Assembly (NCBI GenBank): GCA_944358875.1 | Contig: CALVRZ010000011.1 | Coordinates: 1 to 42,987, forward strand | DNA from: an uncultured Bacilli bacterium | Lineage (GTDB): Bacteria > Bacillota_I > Bacilli_A > RF39 > UBA660 | DNA length: 42,987 bases | Reading direction: 5' to 3' | In this document: piece by piece, positions 1 through 7,817 of the stretch | Numbering within the stretch: the first letter of the stretch is position 1 | Layout: every line of letters starts with the position of its first letter | Program-made: the position numbers and the translations under genes | The notes under the pieces: model-generated | Seen by the model: only the letters and a program-made list of their open reading frames with translations | Databases searched by the model: none | Told to the model about the DNA's origin: nothing

Positions 1-1
1 T

Positions 2-79
2 TATTTTGTTAAGTTCCTATGGAATAAAAAATATTATAAGTACTATAGACAAGGTCAATTGGATGATATATTAGATTAA
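2..79 (+). CDS. C-terminal fragment of an unidentified gene entering from the left edge
   Basis: Frame 2 of the plus strand is open from the window edge for 25 codons and ends in TAA at 77-79. The visible residues are basic and aromatic (Lys/Tyr-rich) and end in RQGQLDDILD. A plus-strand hairpin with a T-rich tail lies about 90 bases downstream (166-216), which fits the end of a plus-strand transcript. The fragment is too short to assign to a family, and chance openness in AT-rich DNA cannot be excluded. Confidence 0.4.
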   Translation, partial: YFVKFLWNKKYYKYYRQGQLDDILD

Positions 80-165
80 CGTTAAAACGATATAAATATA
101 TGTTTAGCAAAGAAATATTTTGAGGGAAAGGGACCAGTTTTGTCTAAGAAAAAATAATTATAGTT

Positions 166-216
166 AAAGTCATAGTATATGCCTACTTTATATGGGCAAA
201 CTATGACTTTTGTTTT
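166..216 (+). terminator. Intrinsic terminator-like hairpin
   Basis: Arms AAAGTCATAGT (166-176) and ACTATGACTTT (200-210) are perfect complements. Inner GCC/GGC pairing (181-183 with 195-197) is possible. On the plus strand the hairpin is followed by TTTTGTTTT. It probably ends the plus-strand gene that enters at the left edge. It may also act on the convergent SUFU gene, but the minus-side tail is less U-rich. Confidence 0.6.
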
Positions 217-282
217 ATCATATTTATAATTTTATTCAATACAATTTAGACAAATATTACGAACTGGTTGATAAATTGGAAT

Positions 283-951
283 TTATATAACAGATTTTCT
301 ATTATAATCAGTTACATCACTGCCTATTTTACTATATAAAGTTTTTACATCTAATTCTTTATTTTTAAGTGCTAATAATTCATTATTTGTAACACCAATA
401 AACTCAACAAAATCAACTCTACCATTTTTTGTATTTAATGTTTGGAATTTTGTATCTGGTATAGTAATGAATCCTGTTATATTTGAAATTTGTCTTGAAT
501 CAATACCTGTTGTTTGTCCTGTATATAGATATTCAAATGGATTGAATATTTCACCATTCTTAAAAGTTATTCGTGCAATTTGTTGTAATAATCCACAAAC
601 ACATTTAATTTCTTTTTCTTCATCTTCATAGTTGTCTTTTTTTAATTTTAAAGTAAATTCCATTCCGTAACCACTCCACTCTTTATCTTCACTTTCTTTT
701 TCATAAAGTTCTGATAATCCATAAGTTACGAAATGCCAATAATCTCCACCATCATATATACTAATACCATCAAGTGGATCTGGACCACCAAATTTCCATT
801 TGATTAATGTTGCATAATGTTTTGGATTATCTTGACCAGGATATATTCTTTTTGCTTCCTCGTCAATTGCATCCCACCCAGGAGCATTTATTTCCTCATT
901 TTCTATTTTTTCATTCTTGTTATTTTTATTAAACTTATCAAATAATCCCAT
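283..951 (-). CDS. Suppressor of fused (SUFU) family protein
   Basis: A 222-residue soluble protein with hallmarks of the bacterial SUFU domain: PGWDAID (24-30), DPLDGISIY (58-66), HFVTYGLSELY (73-83) and SGYGMEFTLKL (93-103). The first 20 residues are a Lys/Asn/Glu-rich linker after MGLFDKF, with no signal peptide, so it is probably cytoplasmic. In bacteria SUFU-like proteins often occur as immunity proteins of polymorphic toxin systems or as stand-alone proteins of unknown role. No toxin gene is visible here, though the left flank is cut off by the window edge. The start is set by GAGGAGATGTAATT before ATG. It has its own sigma-A promoter (1008-1036) and is monocistronic. The family call is from remembered motifs; the cellular role is unknown. 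Confidence 0.8.
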   Translation of the reverse strand: MGLFDKFNKNNKNEKIENEEINAPGWDAIDEEAKRIYPGQDNPKHYATLIKWKFGGPDPLDGISIYDGGDYWHFVTYGLSELYEKESEDKEWSGYGMEFTLKLKKDNYEDEEKEIKCVCGLLQQIARITFKNGEIFNPFEYLYTGQTTGIDSRQISNITGFITIPDTKFQTLNTKNGRVDFVEFIGVTNNELLALKNKELDVKTLYSKIGSDVTDYNRKSVI

Positions 952-1007
952 AATTACATCTCCTCTAACTAAAAAATTACTATTTATCTTGCTAAGTAAT
1001 TAATGTA

Positions 1008-1036
1008 ATTATACCATGTATACTTTAAGATGTAAA
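1008..1036 (-). promoter_or_regulatory. Sigma-A promoter of the SUFU gene
   Basis: On the minus strand, -35 TTTACA (1031-1036) and -10 TATAAT (1008-1013) are separated by 17 bases. A TG dinucleotide lies one base upstream of the -10 (extended -10). The predicted start gives a leader of about 50 bases. Confidence 0.75.
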
Positions 1037-1140
1037 TTAATGAAAGACATTTTTATTAGTTTATGATAAATCAATAATTTTTTACTTTATTTAAGTATAT
1101 TATTTAAAGGAACATAATAGGTAAAGCTAAAAAGGCAAAG

Positions 1141-1161
1141 AAAAAACCTTGATATACAAGG
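1141..1161 (-). terminator. Terminator of tRNA-Cys
   Basis: Read on the minus strand, CCTTG (1161-1157), a TATAT loop and CAAGG (1151-1147) are followed by TTTTTT (1146-1141). The hairpin starts 15 bases after the CCA end of the tRNA. Confidence 0.75.
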
Positions 1162-1175
1162 GATTATATACTATA

Positions 1176-1249
1176 TGGAGGAGCCAGCAGGATTTGAACC
1201 AGCGATCAGGGAGTTGCAGTCCCATGCCTTACCACTTGGCTATGGCTCC
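1176..1249 (-). tRNA. tRNA-Cys (anticodon GCA), CCA encoded
   Basis: A 74-base cloverleaf on the minus strand. The acceptor arm GGAGCCA (1249-1243) pairs with TGGCTCC (1186-1180). Discriminator U73 is followed by an encoded CCA (1176-1178). The anticodon stem GGGA/TCCC holds loop CTGCAAC with anticodon GCA at 1215-1217, and the T-loop reads TTCAAAT. U73 and GCA are the main cysteine identity elements, so the assignment is secure. It has its own promoter (1262-1290) and terminator (1141-1161). Confidence 0.97.
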
Positions 1250-1261
1250 ATGTGTATTTAT

Positions 1262-1290
1262 ATTATAGCAAATTATTTTTGTTTGTACAA
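1262..1290 (-). promoter_or_regulatory. Sigma-A promoter of tRNA-Cys
   Basis: -35 TTGTAC (1285-1290) and -10 TATAAT (1262-1267) on the minus strand with a 17-base spacer. The predicted transcription start is a few bases before the mature tRNA 5' end. Confidence 0.8.
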
Positions 1291-1321
1291 TATATTTTAT
1301 GAAAAAAGTCTTGATTTGTGC

Positions 1322-1353
1322 AAAAAAGAAAGCTATTTTTCTAGCTTTCTTTT
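1322..1353 (-). terminator. Terminator overlapping the stop of the membrane protein gene
   Basis: Twelve-base arms AAAAGAAAGCTA / TAGCTTTCTTTT (1353-1342 and 1335-1324 on the minus strand) around a 6-base loop, ending in a U-run. The stop codon TAG of the upstream gene (1341-1343) sits inside the hairpin. Confidence 0.8.
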
Positions 1354-2927
1354 AAGATATATTGGTACTGATTACTACGAATATTTAATTCAATCCAGAT
1401 TTTTGATGCTGAAGTGATGTTCTTATCTACTTCAATATAATATTCTTTATTGTAATTACTTAGAGTTATATTATTTAAGATACTACTAGTATATTCTTTA
1501 CCATTTAGTTCATATTTTATTTTACCATAGTTAGTAATTAAGTCGGTTAAGGATGATAATTGGCTATTTAAACTTGTATCTGTTGTGGTCAAGGATAGAA
1601 CAGTAGCTTTATTAGTACTTGGAACTACTTGGCTAATTCTCTCACTACAATTACCTGTGCTAGTACAGTAATTAGTGGTTACTGCAAAGCGATCATTAAT
1701 ACTATAATTACTTATGGTAAATTTAGTATTACTATAGAAGGAATTAGTTAACTCTAATGATTGATTTAGATTAGAAGTGCTAATTAGGGTTGTTTCTTGA
1801 TCTAATGATACAGGGTCTAAATTAACACGATACTGCTTGGTTCGCCAATTGCCTTCTTCTTTGACATATCCTTCTTCATAACGTAAAGTCATTTCTTTAT
1901 TTAAATATTCATTATCAATATTATAAACTAGGATGTAGGTTTTTGTAGTAGTATTATCAATATTTTGGCTACGATAACCTGTAGCTATATCTTTTAGGTA
2001 TTCATAATATCTTTTCGTAGGCGCTATTCTTTCGTCTTCTACCTCTAAAAGAAATTTATTGGTATCTAATTGATAGGTTCCTTCATTGATGGCATCGATA
2101 TTGAATTTGACGATTACATATGAAGTGTTATTATAACCTATATCTTGCTGATTATAACTATACTTGGTTAAATAGCTATCGGTAAATGTTAAATTATATA
2201 GGGCTGTTTGAACTGTTTCATCTTCATTATATACTTTGTTAAAAAAGTTAATATTTAAAATAATAACTATTAAACCGACAACGGCGATGACTGATAAAAT
2301 GATAGTTATAAAGAGTTTGTTTTCAACGAAATAATAACGTAGTTCTCTTAGTTGTTTTCTTCCTTTTCTTTTTAGATTATCAGTATTAACACCAATCATG
2401 AATTCAAATTCTTCATTATCAGTTACGTCAATTTGAAGTTCATTTATATCTTTGGCAAAGTCAAATTTTTTGATATCAAAACCTAAAGCTCTTATGGTAA
2501 CGGCAGCGATAACTATGTATTGGCCAAAGACATCAATTCTTAATATATCTCTTACGAGACGTAAAGTACTGGATTCCAAAATGTCATTTTCAATAATATT
2601 TAAATTAACAGAACTATAGATTAGAACACCCGCAGTTATGATATAGAAAAGAATGATTAAAAGATAAAGTAATTTAGGTTTCTTTTTCTCTCTCATTAAA
2701 TAATAAATAGCTATACATATACCAATGATGAGTACGATAACGGGATAAACCATGACTGATAAATAGCCAGTGGCATTAATACTACTTGTTCTATTAGCAA
2801 TAAAGTCATTTAAAAAGCGTAGAACATCATTAGACATAAAGGCTAGATAAATGGTTAAACCTAATAAAACAAAGTGGATTATTTTAAAATATTTGATTAG
2901 TATAGCATATGGTTTTCTTAGTATCAT
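1341..2927 (-). CDS. Multi-pass membrane protein with large extracytoplasmic domain, function unknown
   Basis: About 528 residues from the ATG at 2927, preferred over the in-frame GTG two codons upstream because AGGG lies 9 bases before the ATG but only 3 before the GTG. Hydrophobic segments lie near residues 15-32, 56-77, 85-106, 133-150 and 205-229 (counted from this start). The stretch between the fourth and fifth is charged and probably cytoplasmic. The fifth is followed by about 300 residues rich in Asn, Thr, Ser and Tyr that look extracellular, including two cysteines in a CTSTGNC motif. No enzyme motif was recognised. It follows a LysM gene on the same strand; a TATAAT at 2952-2957 could give it its own promoter. 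It may be an envelope or sporulation membrane protein, but that is only a guess. Confidence 0.75.
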   Translation of the reverse strand: MILRKPYAILIKYFKIIHFVLLGLTIYLAFMSNDVLRFLNDFIANRTSSINATGYLSVMVYPVIVLIIGICIAIYYLMREKKKPKLLYLLIILFYIITAGVLIYSSVNLNIIENDILESSTLRLVRDILRIDVFGQYIVIAAVTIRALGFDIKKFDFAKDINELQIDVTDNEEFEFMIGVNTDNLKRKGRKQLRELRYYFVENKLFITIILSVIAVVGLIVIILNINFFNKVYNEDETVQTALYNLTFTDSYLTKYSYNQQDIGYNNTSYVIVKFNIDAINEGTYQLDTNKFLLEVEDERIAPTKRYYEYLKDIATGYRSQNIDNTTTKTYILVYNIDNEYLNKEMTLRYEEGYVKEEGNWRTKQYRVNLDPVSLDQETTLISTSNLNQSLELTNSFYSNTKFTISNYSINDRFAVTTNYCTSTGNCSERISQVVPSTNKATVLSLTTTDTSLNSQLSSLTDLITNYGKIKYELNGKEYTSSILNNITLSNYNKEYYIEVDKNITSASKIWIELNIRSNQYQYILKES

Positions 2928-2981
2928 TTTCACTCACCCTATTCTATTTTTATTATACAATAAAAAAAAAGAAAAATAAAG

Positions 2982-3431
2982 TTATTTTTTTCTCTTTATA
3001 ATAATTTGATCGGCTTTTAATTGGATATTAGGATTGTCAGTTAATAAGGTAGGAATATCTACAGCTAGTTCTTGACTGATACTTTCGATAGTGTCTTCTT
3101 CACTAGTGACATACATTATCACATTACGATTAGGGACAATTATGATTTGACCAGGATAAATGTAATCATTGGGATTAAGGCCATTAATTTTGGCTAAAAC
3201 ATTATAATTGATATCATAATCTTTGGCAATTTGATAAAGATTATCGCCTTTTTTGATAGTATAATAGCTAAAGACATTGTTGCTTTTTGGTACGACGATA
3301 TTTTCGCCGATTGATAAATTTATTCCCGCGGGTAAATCATTTAGTTGATATATTAATTCGGGTCCTATATTTAGCTTTTGTGCTATAGTGTCAATGGTAT
3401 CACCTGGTTGAATGGTATATATTTCATACAT
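2982..3431 (-). CDS. Triple LysM-domain protein
   Basis: A 149-residue protein made almost entirely of LysM peptidoglycan-binding repeats. Repeat 1 (about 4-48) contains YTIQPGDT and ends NIVVP. Repeat 2 (about 56-100) contains YYTIKKGDNLYQIA and ends IIIVP. Repeat 3 (about 105-146) is degenerate (YVTSEEDTIESIS). There is no signal peptide, membrane segment or catalytic domain. That arrangement resembles spore coat/cortex-associated LysM proteins that assemble from the mother-cell side, which would fit a Spo0A-bearing genome, but a cytoplasmic or unconventionally exported role is equally possible. The start ATG at 3431 follows AAAGGAG. Confidence 0.85.
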   Translation of the reverse strand: MYEIYTIQPGDTIDTIAQKLNIGPELIYQLNDLPAGINLSIGENIVVPKSNNVFSYYTIKKGDNLYQIAKDYDINYNVLAKINGLNPNDYIYPGQIIIVPNRNVIMYVTSEEDTIESISQELAVDIPTLLTDNPNIQLKADQIIIKRKK

Positions 3432-3459
3432 AGTATCACTCCTTTACTAATATTATATG

Positions 3460-3504
3460 AAAAAAAAGAAATTGTTGTTAGTAATGATACTAGATAACAA
3501 TTTC
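3460..3504 (-). terminator. Terminator after the PH-domain gene
   Basis: On the minus strand, GAAATTGTT (3504-3496) pairs with AACAATTTC (3476-3468), followed by a run of T (3467-3461). An inner TAGTA/TACTA pair strengthens the loop. It lies 5 bases beyond the stop of the gene at 3509. Confidence 0.8.
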
Positions 3505-3508
3505 CTTT

Positions 3509-3952
3509 TTAATGCCTATGATCATGTGGGTGGTATTTCTTTTTTTCTTCCATCATATACTGAGTAATTTTTGTTTCTATTTCATCAAGAGCATTTTTAC
3601 TTATATTAGAAAGTAATACTTCTTCTTTTACTGAATCGATGATGATTTTACCCCAGATTAATCCTTGCTTAACCGTTAAGTCATTAAACATATCAGGGGT
3701 AATAGCATAGAAGAAATAGCCAAAAACTAACCTTTTAGTTGCATATATTAATCTTTTATTTGTTAGAGCAAAGACATAGGTGTTGACAAAATCAAGTGAA
3801 CTGGCATTCTTTTGACCTAAGAAAACGTATAATACTTTTTCATCAGGATTAATATGCTTGTCAATGATTTTACAATGTTGCTTGATACGCCAGGCAACCG
3901 TTAGTGGATATTTTCTTTTAAAGTTACGAGCCATTTGATATGTTATACTCAT
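3509..3952 (-). CDS. Bacterial PH-like domain protein
   Basis: A 147-residue protein whose core (about 30-130) matches the bacterial Pleckstrin-homology-like pattern: an initial helix, INPDEKVLYVFLGQ, then FALTNKRLIYATKR, a mid segment and a terminal helix. These domains occur in Firmicutes as small proteins of mostly unknown role. The C-terminus is His-rich (HPHDHRH) and could bind metal. The gene starts 22 bases after the thioredoxin-like gene, so the two are probably co-transcribed from the promoter at 4474-4502, ending at the hairpin 3460-3504. Confidence 0.7.
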   Translation of the reverse strand: MSITYQMARNFKRKYPLTVAWRIKQHCKIIDKHINPDEKVLYVFLGQKNASSLDFVNTYVFALTNKRLIYATKRLVFGYFFYAITPDMFNDLTVKQGLIWGKIIIDSVKEEVLLSNISKNALDEIETKITQYMMEEKKKYHPHDHRH

Positions 3953-3974
3953 AATATCTTCCCTTTCTTTTACT

Positions 3975-4454
3975 CTACTCTTCTACAACGATATTTTCTT
4001 CAAAGAATTCTAATAATGCTTCTTCGTCTGTTTCACCCTCTAGTGAGTCAACAACGTTTTCTCCTACTAAGACTAATGTTGTTGGAGTTCCCCATTGATT
4101 TCGCTTTAAGTAACTGTTAGATTCTGATAATGAACTCATATCTTCATCACTAAATTCATTAAGATCAACATATTTGACTGGAATATTATGTTCTTTACTT
4201 ACTGATTCAACAACAGGCATAAAGTTTTGACAATGTGAGCAAGTAGCACTACTTAGAACGACAATAAATGGTTCTTCACTATTAATTAGTTCCTCATATT
4301 CAGAGTAATTAATTTGTGTTAAGCCACCTTCTCCTGTAACTGTAACGGGTTTTTCTATTTTGGGTGCATTTCCTTGAATAGCAAAAAAGCTAATTACAAC
4401 AATGGCAATGACACCGATAATTAATGCTATATCTGTTTTCTTTATTTTTTTCAT
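3975..4454 (-). CDS. Membrane-anchored thioredoxin-like protein
   Basis: 159 residues. One N-terminal membrane segment (about 9-26) is followed by an extracytoplasmic thioredoxin fold. The redox motif is CSHC (72-75), in the context VVLSSATCSHCQNFMPVV, and the cis-proline loop is GTPT (T123-P124). It is therefore likely a thiol-disulfide oxidoreductase tethered outside the membrane, similar to the thioredoxin-like proteins near bacteriocin exporters and in envelope redox systems. The middle-domain segment FSDEDMSSLSESNSYLKRNQ is longer than in cytoplasmic thioredoxin. The start is set by CAGGAGG before ATG. First gene of a two-gene unit with the PH-domain gene. Confidence 0.85.
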   Translation of the reverse strand: MKKIKKTDIALIIGVIAIVVISFFAIQGNAPKIEKPVTVTGEGGLTQINYSEYEELINSEEPFIVVLSSATCSHCQNFMPVVESVSKEHNIPVKYVDLNEFSDEDMSSLSESNSYLKRNQWGTPTTLVLVGENVVDSLEGETDEEALLEFFEENIVVEE

Positions 4455-4473
4455 TTTTGTACCTCCTGGTATA

Positions 4474-4502
4474 ATTTTACACTCTTTTTAGGCTAAAATC
4501 AA
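4474..4502 (-). promoter_or_regulatory. Sigma-A promoter of the thioredoxin/PH-domain unit
   Basis: -35 TTGATT (4497-4502) and -10 TAAAAT (4474-4479) on the minus strand, 17-base spacer. The leader to the ATG is short and carries AGGAGG. Confidence 0.65.
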
Positions 4503-4540
4503 GGTTTTGAAATTAATTGATACCAGTTTTTAATATTCAA

Positions 4541-4569
4541 GAAAAAAAGAGCTTACTTTTTGCGCTCTT
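4541..4569 (-). terminator. Terminator of the short-chain dehydrogenase gene
   Basis: AAGAGC (4569-4564) pairs with GCTCTT (4552-4547) on the minus strand, followed by a T7 run ending at 4542. The stop codon of the dehydrogenase (4553-4555) lies in the loop. Confidence 0.75.
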
Positions 4570-5299
4570 GGATATGGGAATTAACGATTAAAACTAATTT
4601 TGATGGGGCTATTTTGGTTAATAGATGGCTGATTTTCATATTAGGTGGTACGATAACTAATTTGTTTTTGAACATGTTATCAATGGCATATTTGGCAGCA
4701 TATTCACTAGTAATAGGCATCAAACTAAATTTGACATTTGCTACATTATTGAAATTGGTCTTGACTGGTCCTGGGCAAAAAACAGAAATTTTAACCTTAG
4801 AATGGTCATTTCTTAATTCTTGATCGATAGCAAGGGTTAAATTTAAAATATAGGCCTTAGTGGCATAGTATGTTGCCATATATGGACCAGGCATAAAGCC
4901 CGCCATGGAAGCAACGTTTAGAATACGGCCATGATCTTTTTTGACAAAATCTTGGAGAAATAATTTGGTTAAAATATGATAAGCTTTGATATTTAAATCA
5001 ATCATATTTAACTCTTTATCTAATGATGTTTCGGTAAAATTACCAGCATCGCCAAAACCGGCATTGTTGATTAGAAGATCAATATTTTCTTTTTTGACCA
5101 TTTGGTATAGTTTTAAACATTCTTCTTTTTTACTTAAATCAAGTCCAAAGGTTGTAACTTTTACTTTACTATCTTTATACATTTCATCTAGTTTACTTTT
5201 ATCGCGTGAAACTAAAAAGAGATCATAACCAAAACTAGCTAGATAATGAGCCATGTCCCTTCCAATACCTGATGATGCCCCCGTGATTAATGCTTTCAT
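4553..5299 (-). CDS. Short-chain dehydrogenase/reductase (SDR family)
   Basis: A 248-residue classical SDR. It has the cofactor glycine motif TGASSGIG (6-13), the stabilising NNAG (78-81), and catalytic Ser131 with the YxxxK pair Tyr144/Lys148. The PG motif after the active site (CPGPVKT) is also present. Arg at the end of beta-2 (VSRDKSK) is compatible with NADPH preference. The C-terminal part (about 215-248) is basic and hydrophobic and could associate with membrane. Substrate cannot be read from sequence; family members of this type act on keto lipids, sugars or steroids. It follows the helical gene 5310-5747 with a 10-base gap and is probably its operon partner. Start ATG follows AAGGAGG. 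Confidence 0.88.
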   Translation of the reverse strand: MKALITGASSGIGRDMAHYLASFGYDLFLVSRDKSKLDEMYKDSKVKVTTFGLDLSKKEECLKLYQMVKKENIDLLINNAGFGDAGNFTETSLDKELNMIDLNIKAYHILTKLFLQDFVKKDHGRILNVASMAGFMPGPYMATYYATKAYILNLTLAIDQELRNDHSKVKISVFCPGPVKTNFNNVANVKFSLMPITSEYAAKYAIDNMFKNKLVIVPPNMKISHLLTKIAPSKLVLIVNSHIQERKK

Positions 5300-5309
5300 A
5301 TGTACCTCC

Positions 5310-5747
5310 TTATAGATATGCTTTTAAATCTTTGATTCCTTGTTCTTGAAATTCTTTAATTTCCTTAGCTATATTAAGAACTTTACGGTCGACTTCTTTT
5401 TTATATTTATCAATTCTTTTTTCGGCATCGATAATTCCCATCGTAAAGCCTTTAATGATCATGTCGGCAATACGAGCATCAGAATTATCTTTCATTAATT
5501 CCATTTTAATACCCATGAGAGAGCCTAGATCGGCTTTTAGGCCTTTACTCTTGGGTTCGGCTTGATAATCTTTTAGTAATTTTTTACTTTTCTTTAAGAT
5601 TTCTTCATAACCTTTTAATTTCTCTTCAACGAGTTTTTTGATCTTATTGTCTTTATTATTAATAGCATTGATGAGGTTCGTTAAAGATTTTACACCCATA
5701 TCAGCATCTTGATAAATATATTCTAATAATTCAACATTCTTATCCAT
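5310..5747 (-). CDS. All-helical protein of unknown function
   Basis: 145 residues, strongly charged (Lys/Glu/Asp) and predicted to be a bundle of long amphipathic helices with no membrane segment. The only turn is a glycine-containing middle (about 66-85, KADLGSLMGIKM). The pattern and length recall ferritin-like or DUF2383-type four-helix proteins, but clear metal ligands are not evident. It lies directly upstream of the SDR gene and is likely co-transcribed with it. Start ATG follows GAAAGGATGATAAA. Confidence 0.65.
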   Translation of the reverse strand: MDKNVELLEYIYQDADMGVKSLTNLINAINNKDNKIKKLVEEKLKGYEEILKKSKKLLKDYQAEPKSKGLKADLGSLMGIKMELMKDNSDARIADMIIKGFTMGIIDAEKRIDKYKKEVDRKVLNIAKEIKEFQEQGIKDLKAYL

Positions 5748-5794
5748 TTTATCATCCTTTCATAGTTATTATGGAAAGAATGGAGATATCTATA

Positions 5795-6403
5795 CTATTT
5801 TTTTATTCTTCGTTTGGGCTTATTTGGTTGATTGGTTAAGTAATTGTTGGTTTTTTCCTCTAAATATTTTTCATTTATTTTGGTTATGTTATGTTTTAGG
5901 CAATCAGTAAGGATTTCTTCAATAAAGGGATTAATAATTGCTCTTAGATTTTCATTAATGGAATTATTGATAAGGACAATATTACTACTTCTTCCTAAAT
6001 TAAAGACGCTTGTAAAAATGATTTTTTGAGGTCTTTCTTTACTCTTTTTATGATAGATAATATGAATATGTCCTTCATAAACATCATCCCAAAATTGTGG
6101 TTCTTCTTTATTGAAACTTCTAGCTTTATTATTATATAGGATGCCAAAATATTCTTGATATGAAGAACGTGACCTTGGAATGGGAAAGATTAGTTCTTTA
6201 TATTTATAATCACTATTATTAATTTGATTTATTAAGTTAGTTATAGTAGGGATAATTAAAGCAATATCAAATAGTGAATATTTATAGAGAAGATCTTTCT
6301 TTTGGCCTAAACTTTCTCTTAGTTTTCTTAAAGTTCTTTCTTCTTCTTGGATTTGGTCTTGAAGTAAAAGAATTTCTTGAATTTCGGTAAGATTTTCTAA
6401 CAT
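5795..6403 (-). CDS. Coiled-coil N-terminus protein of unknown function
   Basis: About 202 residues from the ATG at 6403, chosen because AGGGGGA lies 7 bases upstream; an in-frame start 11 codons earlier would fall at the putative transcription start. Residues 1-45 form a Gln/Glu/Leu-rich coiled coil. A mixed alpha/beta region with aromatic residues follows, and the tail is basic (PKRRIKK). No known motif, signal peptide or membrane segment was recognised. It sits between the rplQ terminator and the SDR unit and has its own extended -10 promoter. Confidence 0.65.
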   Translation of the reverse strand: MLENLTEIQEILLLQDQIQEEERTLRKLRESLGQKKDLLYKYSLFDIALIIPTITNLINQINNSDYKYKELIFPIPRSRSSYQEYFGILYNNKARSFNKEEPQFWDDVYEGHIHIIYHKKSKERPQKIIFTSVFNLGRSSNIVLINNSINENLRAIINPFIEEILTDCLKHNITKINEKYLEEKTNNYLTNQPNKPKRRIKK

Positions 6404-6424
6404 TTTATTTTCCCCCTTACATAT

Positions 6425-6430
6425 ATTATA
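6425..6430 (-). promoter_or_regulatory. Extended -10 promoter of the coiled-coil protein gene
   Basis: TGC directly precedes TATAAT on the minus strand (extended -10, TGn form). No good -35 is visible at 17 bases. Expected leader is about 15 bases. Confidence 0.55.
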
Positions 6431-6449
6431 GCACAAAATAATAATAAAA

Positions 6450-6476
6450 GAAAAAAGATAGCTATTAACTATCTTT
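6450..6476 (-). terminator. Terminator of the ribosomal protein super-operon
   Basis: AAAGATAG (6476-6469) and CTATCTTT (6461-6454) on the minus strand form an 8-bp stem with a 7-base loop, followed by TTTCTTTT. It overlaps the rplQ stop codon at 6475 and is the first clear intrinsic terminator after rpsJ. Confidence 0.85.
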
Positions 6477-6816
6477 ATACTAATTCTAAGATAACCATTA
6501 AAGCGTTATCGCCTTTTCTTTCAGTAGTTTTGATAATTCTTGTATAACCACCGTTTCTCTCTTTGTAGCGTGGTGCTAATTCGTCAAATACTTTTTTTAC
6601 ACATTCATTATCATTATGTAAGAAAGCTAATGCTAGTCTTCTTGATACTAGAGTTCCTTTTTTACCATAAGTTACCATCTTATCGAATGCTTTTCTTACT
6701 TCTTTGGCTCTAGTTTCAGTAGTTACTATTTTTTCATTCATAATTAGTTGTTTTGTTAAAGTAGCTAACATACTACGACGATGTTTGTTATCTCTTCCTA
6801 GTTTTCTATATGCCAT
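6475..6816 (-). CDS. rplQ: 50S ribosomal protein L17
   Basis: 113 residues with the L17 N-terminus [17 protein letters not shown] and the [21 protein letters not shown] segment. It is slightly shorter than the usual 116-125. L17 sits around the polypeptide exit tunnel. It is the last gene of the ribosomal super-operon, 19 bases after rpoA as in most Firmicutes, and its stop codon lies in the terminator hairpin. Confidence 0.97.
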   Translation of the reverse strand: MAYRKLGRDNKHRRSMLATLTKQLIMNEKIVTTETRAKEVRKAFDKMVTYGKKGTLVSRRLALAFLHNDNECVKKVFDELAPRYKERNGGYTRIIKTTERKGDNALMVILELV

Positions 6817-6835
6817 AATTGTCCTCCTTACTTAA

Positions 6836-7795
6836 TTAGTCTTCATCTCTAAATTTTAAGCCCATATTCTTTACTTTATCCATAACTTCTTTAAGTGATT
6901 TCTTTCCTAAATTACGGATTTTCATCATTTCGTTTTCACTCTTATCAACTAAGTCATGTAAAGTAAGTATACCTGCACGTTTTAAGCAGTTGTATGCTCT
7001 TACAGATAAATCTAAATCATCGATAGATGTTTCTAGGGCTTTTTGATTTGGATCTTCTGCTTTTGAAATCATTAATCCTGTTTCATCGGCAATTTCGTTT
7101 AGATCAGCAAGTATTTCGAAGTGTTCAATTAAGATTCTGCTTGCTAAAGCAATTGATTCTTCGGGAGTTATTGAACCGTTAGTCCATACTTCGAAAATTA
7201 ATTTATCAAAGTTGTTGTTTTGACCAACACGAGCTGTTTCAACTTCATAGTTGATTCTTTCAATTGGTGAAAATAGGCTATCAATATAGATAACATTGGC
7301 TTTACTATTTTTTTCACCATATATTTTCTTGTTTTCTTCAGCACGATTGTAACCGCGACCACTGCCAATTGTCATTTCCATATTGATACTTCCACCTTCT
7401 GCTAAGGTACAAATTACTTGATCTTTATTGAAAATTTCAATGTCAGCATCGACTTCGATGTCACCAGCAGTTACAACACCTGGTTTATTAGCAAATAATC
7501 TAATGATTTTATTTTCATCTTTAGAATGATTCTTTAAAACAACACTTTTTAGATTTAAGACAATTGCTGTTACGTCTTCGATGACACCATCAATTTTTTG
7601 GAATTCATGAGCTACACCATCAATTTTAACACTAGTGATAGCATCTCCTGGTAATGATGATAGAATTACTCTTCTTAAAGCGTTTCCTAATGTTGTTCCG
7701 AAACCTCTTTCTAATGGTTCGATTTCGAATTTACCATAGTGATTATCTTTGATATATTCTTTTACTTTATAATCTGGTTTTTCAAATTTTAACAA
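6836..7795 (-). CDS. rpoA: DNA-directed RNA polymerase subunit alpha
   Basis: 319 residues. The N-terminal assembly domain (about 1-230) carries FEIEPLERGFGTTLGNALRR. After a linker comes the C-terminal domain (about 250-319), with DLDLSVRAYNCLKRAGI and IRNLGKKSLKEV, which binds UP elements and activators. The start is TTG at 7795: GGGAG lies about 9 bases upstream and no ATG is available near the conserved N-terminus. It lies between rpsK and rplQ, the standard alpha-operon position. Confidence 0.97.
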   Translation of the reverse strand: MLKFEKPDYKVKEYIKDNHYGKFEIEPLERGFGTTLGNALRRVILSSLPGDAITSVKIDGVAHEFQKIDGVIEDVTAIVLNLKSVVLKNHSKDENKIIRLFANKPGVVTAGDIEVDADIEIFNKDQVICTLAEGGSINMEMTIGSGRGYNRAEENKKIYGEKNSKANVIYIDSLFSPIERINYEVETARVGQNNNFDKLIFEVWTNGSITPEESIALASRILIEHFEILADLNEIADETGLMISKAEDPNQKALETSIDDLDLSVRAYNCLKRAGILTLHDLVDKSENEMMKIRNLGKKSLKEVMDKVKNMGLKFRDED

Positions 7796-7817
7796 TTTAA
7801 AACACTCCCTTTCTTAA

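Noticed and set aside
1176-1198. Attachment site formed by the tRNA-Cys 3' end.
   Set aside because: No second copy of this end was seen anywhere in the window and no integrase is present, so no att site can be called.
1175-1417. Plus-strand reading frame starting MEEPAGFEPAIRELQSHAL.
   Set aside because: It is a translation of the antisense of tRNA-Cys, a well-known annotation artefact.
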